From contig OZ345354.1 in NCBI GenBank assembly GCA_977006965.1, forward strand, positions 2,232,001 to 2,296,000: 64,000 nt of DNA, written 5' to 3'. Positions within the stretch are counted from its first letter, which is position 1, and each line of letters begins with the position of its first letter. Source of the DNA: Phymatolithon calcareum (lineage: Eukaryota > Rhodophyta > Florideophyceae > Hapalidiales). Positions 59,966-64,000 of this stretch are shown in pieces. A program made the translations under genes and the position numbers. The notes beneath the pieces were generated by a model. It was given only the letters and a program-made list of their open reading frames with translations, did not search any database and was not told the origin of the DNA.

Positions 59966-61375
59966 ATGGCTTTCGTCGCCCCTATCGGAACGGCCTTCTC
60001 CGTCAGCACCAACACCTCAACATGCACAGTAAGTTCACACTCATCGGGCCGAGAAGGAATGGATTCAATTCTGATTCTATTCAAATTGCTCACCCTTATC
60101 GGCTATGCAGAGTACGATGTATCCCTGAAATCATCTCTCTAACTTGACCGTCTCACCCTCATTCTTTTGACATATCCTCGAAACCAGGGTCGCTCACGCT
60201 TCGCCCAATTCTCAGGCATGAAGAAAATCGGTGGCGACGCACGACTCCAGGCTTCCGCACAGGGCTCTGCCTTCGGCGGCATGTTCGACGCTAATGATGC
60301 ATTCTTCAATGCCGTCAACACCATGGGTGCACGCAACTCCTCCACTTCCGCTCCGTCCATGAAAGTGAAAGTCGCCATCAACGGTTTCGGTCGTATCGGT
60401 CGTAACTTCATCCGTTGCTGGGCCACCCGTCCGAACAGCAATATGGATGTTGTGTGCATCAACGACACCTCCGGTGTGAAAACCGCCTCCCATCTTCTCA
60501 AATACGATTCAATCCTTGGAACCTTTGAGAAGGACGTTGTAGCCGGAGAGGACTCTCTCACCGTCGATGGCAAAACTATCAAGGTTGTTTCCAACCGCGA
60601 CCCACTCCAGCTCCCCTGGAAGGAGCTTGGTATCGACATCGTCATCGAAGCCACCGGTGTGTTCGTCACCGCTGAAGGTGCCGGTAAGCATATCCAAGCC
60701 GGTGCCAAGAAGGTTCTCATTACCGCTCCTGGCAAGGGTGACGGCATCGGAACCTTTGTCATGGGTGTCAACGAAGATCTTTACTCCCATGAGAAGTATG
60801 ACATCGTGTCCAATGCCTCCTGTACCACCAACTGCATGGCGCCCTTCATGAAGGTCATGGATGACGAATTTGGAGTTATTCGCGGCATGATGACCACCAC
60901 TCATTCCTACACTGGCGATCAGCGTCTTCTTGATGCCGGTCATCGTGATCTACGTCGCGCGCGTTCCGCCGCTCTCAATATTGTCCCTACTACTACTGGT
61001 GCTGCAAAGGCTGTCGCGCTGGTTGTGCCCTCTCTCGCTGGGAAGTTGAATGGAATTGCTCTACGTGTGCCGACGCCTAATGTTTCAGTTTGTGATGTTG
61101 TAATGCAGGTCGGTAAGAGTACCTTCAAGGAGGAGGTTAACGGAGCTCTGCTTAAGGCTTCTCAGGGAAGGATGAAGGGAATTTTGAAGTATTCTGATGA
61201 ACCTCTTGTATCGAGTGACCATAAGGGCACTGATGAGTCGACTATTATTGACTCTTCGCTTACCATGGTCATGGGTGACGACCTGGTGAAAGTTGTCGCG
61301 TGGTACGATAACGAATGGGGATACTCTCAACGCGTTGTTGACCTTGGTGAACTCATGGCTGCTCAATGGAAGTGA
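59966..61375 (+). CDS. GapA: Plastid glyceraldehyde-3-phosphate dehydrogenase GapA (2 exons)
   Basis: Coding sequence join(59966..60028,60188..61375), 416 aa. Exon 1 ([20 protein letters not shown]...) is a plastid transit peptide with the N-terminal Phe typical of red-algal and glaucophyte precursors. A 159-nt GTAAGT...CCAG intron follows. The mature enzyme starts near [20 protein letters not shown] and shows the catalytic [15 protein letters not shown], the GapA-type [40 protein letters not shown] and the C-terminal [15 protein letters not shown]. It catalyses the NADPH-dependent Calvin-cycle step. No GapB-type CP12-like extension is present. The strong synonymous bias toward C/T-ending codons fits high expression. 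Confidence 0.95.
60029..60187 (+). other. Spliceosomal intron in GapA transit-peptide region
   Basis: GTAAGT donor, AACCAG acceptor, 159 nt, phase 0. It separates the first 21 codons from the rest. Confidence 0.85.
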
Positions 61376-62328
61376 GAATTTTAAATAAGAGCCCTAATTT
61401 GTTTCCAGTCGTGGAGTGAAGGTTTGGTGTCTTAAAACAGAACAATTTTTCTATGTCGCAATGTTAGTAACTCTCATTTTTCATGTGCACGAGTTTTAGC
61501 GGCGCGGACGGCGCTCAAGGCCTGAAGCCACTACTTGATTCACTTTCAGTCATATCCATCTTAATGTCTGTGCCGCGATATATGAAGGCTGTGTGTGATC
61601 TCATTGCAATAATGTTGCAGGCTCCCCGTACTGTTCCTGGTTCATGCGTAGTCTATATTGTTGCGTCTTTCACCATAGACGTGATAATGCGAGCCAGAGA
61701 CCTTCGTTGGAACTGGCTTGGTCACATTCTTAGAATGGACGAGCGCCGCCTGGTCCGCCAGGTGCTGATTCAATGCGTCAGACCAACACCTGAATCAATC
61801 TTTGGTGACCTACCTAGCCTAGACGTCCAAACCGCAGTCCAGCTCGCTAACAATAGAATAGAGTGGAAAAAACTCAGACCCTCGAATCGCTGCTAGACCC
61901 ATTAGGGGAAAAGGCAGAATGAATGAATGAATGAATGTTGCGTCTTTAGAAAATTGTTTCTGTCATCACATTGCCATTTTTTTGCCAAAAATGTCATGGC
62001 ATATTATTGGCTACGGTTCCTCGCAATATTTTTCAATTTTCGATTCATAGACGTTTCGTCCTCAGGCATGCTCACCCAGCCCCTTGAGCAGATCATTTGC
62101 GCTTCAATTCTGTTCACACGGAGTGTTCGGCCATCTAAACTTTACTGTATTATTCAGCTCACCCGTCGTCGAGCCCGTCCGAATGTATCATACCCAAGAG
62201 TATAAATACCCCCTTCAAATTCCCCAATTTGCATCTCAAGACTTTCAAGCCGATCATTCTTGTCTAATGTTCTGATTCCACGCCCTAATGCACATTCCAA
62301 AGCGGCGATCGTGGTTGACGATGAGGCG
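61376..62328. other. Intergenic with an RTE-like 3' fragment
   Basis: 61376-61660 is the GapA 3' region and unassigned sequence. 61665-61937 is the RTE-like fragment. 61938-62328 is unassigned sequence including the TRM82 promoter. Confidence 0.5.
61665..61937 (+). mobile_element. 5'-truncated RTE-like fragment with (TGAA)n tail
   Basis: The frame reads ARDLRWNWLGHILRMDERRL and VRQVLIQCVRPTPESIFGDL, nearly the same as the element at 44826-45797 (ARDIRWSWLGYILRMDERRL). It ends with IEWKKLRPSNRC, a stop, a short UTR and GAATGAATGAATGAATG. The similarity starts abruptly near 61665, so the insertion is 5'-truncated. Upstream frame sequence (61483-61660) is unrelated. Confidence 0.8.
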
Positions 62329-63659
62329 ATGAGCGCATCCGATATACCGCCAATCCAGGCATCTCACGTTCTGCTCGCAGCAGGCGGGTCAGGGATTGTA
62401 GCCTCCTCATTGAACGGCATTCTCTTGATCTGTGGTGTGCCTACAAACATCTCCGGCGTGATATCGGCAGCAGTGTTTTGCGATAAGGACTCTCAAGAAG
62501 TACTCGTTGGTGCTATATTGCTTTCAAAGGCAGTCGTCGTCCTGCGTGTGAACCCTGGCTCCAAAGAGCTGTCTTGGACTCAAATCGCGAAGCAGTAAGT
62601 ACATTTAATTTGATGCCGTTTGCCAATGATTGCACTTTTTCGAATAGAGTCTCAGACATACCCGGAGTGGACTTTGCTCCACATCCGTTGCTGGCGATAC
62701 TTTGAAATCTGAGGCTTGCCTTTTCTGAACTACGTTATCTCGGCAAAGCATTTCTAACAAGTTTCTTTTTCTGTTCTCAACCTTTTGCAACTGTCAGTGC
62801 ACTTCCCAAGAGACTATCGTCGTTATGTTTTGCGCAATCCCCTCGTTGTGTCGTTGTCGCAGACACCACTGGTGACATGTATCGCCTTCCTTTAGAAGGG
62901 GAATGTGACCTGAAGACAGAAGCAGTTCAAGAGTCGCACTTGCTCTTAGGTCATTTCTCCTTGCTCACGGATGTGAGCATCGGATATCGATGTGTGGCAA
63001 CATCAGATCGAGATAACAGGATCCGAATCTCCCGCTTTCCGGATTCTTTTGTCATCGAAAACTTTTTGCTAGGGCACTCGGATTTTGTCACATGCGTTCG
63101 TTGGATTTCAGAGAAGAAGCTGCTGTCCGGTGCCGGGGACGGCACGCTTCGTGTATGGAACGTGGACAGTGGGGAGTCGACTGTATTTCACTTTTGTGAC
63201 GACGAGAAGAAACCCGCCTCTATCATTTCTTCTATTGATATAGCCCCCAGCAATGAGCACCTTGCCGCAATCCTCGTACATGGAAAACCCGCTCTGTACA
63301 TTTTCTCCATAGACGAATCTGCCCTTTCAATTTCCTGCGAATTTCTCGGTGAAGATCACGCAACGTCTTTCTCCGGAGCGTGCTTTGACGGCAACGGGAT
63401 TTTGTGGGTCTCCAGAATTAGCACTGCGGCGCTCATAGGGTACAAATTGATCCGTGCGGAAGACGGCAGCATGGAGTTGAAGCAGCACTCTACTTGTAAT
63501 GTGGTGGAAGTTGCAGCACCAAAGACAGACAGTACTCAGTGTGGGGAAATGGGCTTGGCAAATGTATCGTTCGTGCGCTCGGAATGGCTTTCGCAGCTAC
63601 GGAAGAAACCGATTGTTGAAAATTGGAAAGGAAAGAAGCGAAAGTCTGCCGATCCGTGA
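62329..63659 (+). CDS. tRNA m7G46 methyltransferase WD-repeat subunit TRM82/WDR4 (2 exons)
   Basis: Coding sequence join(62329..62594,62798..63659), 375 aa. Exon 1 starts at ATG 62329 (MSASDIPPIQASHVLLAAGG). A 203-nt GTAAGT...GTCAG intron follows, and exon 2 resumes ALPKRLSSLCFAQSPRCVVV then ADTTGDMYRLPLEG. The KRxxxxxF...xxVADxxGDVYxLPL block is characteristic of Trm82/WDR4. WD-like blades follow: LLGHFSLLTDVSIGYRCVAT, SDRDNRIRISRFPD, GHSDFVTCVRWISEKKLLSG and GDGTLRVWNVDSGE. Trm82 has no catalytic role and stabilises the methyltransferase Trm8, which makes 7-methylguanosine at position 46 of tRNAs. The basic tail (ENWKGKKRKSADP) resembles a nuclear localisation signal. Confidence 0.88.
62595..62797 (+). 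other. Spliceosomal intron in TRM82/WDR4
   Basis: GTAAGT donor, GTCAG acceptor, 203 nt, phase 2. It is the longest intron seen in this window. Confidence 0.8.
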
Positions 63660-64000
63660 TGACAGTCATGAATAAGCGGCACAGGCATTTTTCTCGAATT
63701 CGTTCAGCGCGATGAACATAGTGGCTTCAGTTTAATTTCCTAATATGTCCGAACTCGGCGCGACGTCGCCAGCTTCGTGACTCCATTCCCGCGTGTATCA
63801 GTACTTCGGCATAACGAAGTGAGATTTGCCGGGTGCTAACTCTCAGCTTCCTAGGGCGCCCGGTGTCATCCCGCCTACGGCGGTCATCAACTAAGTCAAG
63901 GTTGGAACCGTGTTAGAGTTTGAATCCGGAGGCATAAGGATTTCAGCTGTAGCACCAGCACCATCCCATGGCCCGAACAAGGTGGCACTGAAAGGTTGGG
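63660..64000. other. Right edge, possible start of a retroelement
   Basis: No coding frame recognised. Contains the HDV-like ribozyme candidate at 63828-63906, after which the sequence may belong to an element continuing beyond the window. Confidence 0.4.
63828..63906 (+). ncRNA. Candidate HDV-like self-cleaving ribozyme
   Basis: Possible P1: GCCGGGT (63828-63834) with GCCCGGT (63858-63864), giving the G·U pair expected at the cleavage site. Possible P3: GCT (63846-63848) with GGC (63855-63857) around the loop TCCTAG, and P1' follows directly, as in HDV. P4: CCGCC (63871-63875) with GGCGG (63879-63883), loop TAC. CTAA (63891-63894) matches the catalytic CNRA motif. The weak point is P2: only CTAACT with GGTTGG (wobbles) is available, and J4/2 would be long. 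Such ribozymes mark the 5' ends of several non-LTR retrotransposons. Confidence 0.4.

Noticed and set aside
63900-63960. tRNA gene suggested by GAGTTTGAATCC
   Set aside because: It resembles a T-loop, but no acceptor, D or anticodon stems fit around it.
1-64000. CRISPR arrays, operons or ribosome binding sites
   Set aside because: The window is eukaryotic nuclear DNA. The only regular repeats are a 98-bp pair, microsatellites and hairpins.

Overview
This is a stretch of eukaryotic nuclear DNA, most likely from a red alga or a close relative with a primary plastid. The genes are compact and mostly intron-poor. The five introns I can place are GT-AG and about 100-205 nt long. One gene encodes a plastid-type GapA whose first exon supplies a short presequence beginning MAFVAP, a style typical of red-algal plastid precursors, with no ER signal in front. 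Other genes encode mitochondrial complex I, mitochondrial ribosome, peroxisome, TRAPP, Mediator and splicing proteins, so a bacterial or organellar origin is excluded. The species cannot be named from sequence reading alone.

Layout. 1-13 kb: an FAD oxidoreductase of the Tda3 type, a PLATZ zinc protein, a LURP-one-related protein, a GT92-like glycosyltransferase, an unrecognised 509-aa protein and a DUF1330 protein, with a gene-poor relic stretch at 3.6-7.3 kb. 13-18 kb: a dense housekeeping block with PEX6, an Fe-S-only NDUFS1/Nad11 and MED31. 18-25 kb: a small secreted protein, a coiled-coil protein and gene-poor DNA with fold-back repeats and copia gag debris. 25-31 kb: a PPR protein, TRAPPC6, DDI1 and a small ubiquitin-like ORF. 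31-46 kb: repeat-rich DNA with a GNAT acetyltransferase, a sulfotransferase, an intact 4.24-kb non-LTR retrotransposon (40047-44286), a diverged older relative of it and a truncated RTE-like element. 46-54 kb: TGT, AAR2, uL6m, a serpin, a second ubiquitin-like ORF and a coiled-coil protein. 54-64 kb: large inverted repeats, a PDZ membrane protein, a TRAIP-like RING/PIP-box protein, GapA, another RTE-like fragment, TRM82/WDR4 and, at the right edge, a candidate HDV-like ribozyme that may start another retroelement.

The genes do not form one pathway. Many are arranged as divergent pairs (NAD11/MED31, PPR/TRAPPC6, PDZ/RING) or convergent pairs (PEX6/NAD11, TRAPPC6/DDI1, TGT/AAR2) with 50-450 bp between them. 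This compactness is useful: it shows, for example, that the NAD11 gene has no room for its usual C-terminal domain.

The most interesting material is the retroelement set. The intact element carries an N-terminal 2A-like ribosome-skipping motif, intact endonuclease, reverse transcriptase and RNase H catalytic motifs, a roughly 100-residue Tudor-like insert inside the RNase H domain, 10-bp target-site duplications, and a 67-nt leader that partly fits an HDV-like ribozyme fold.
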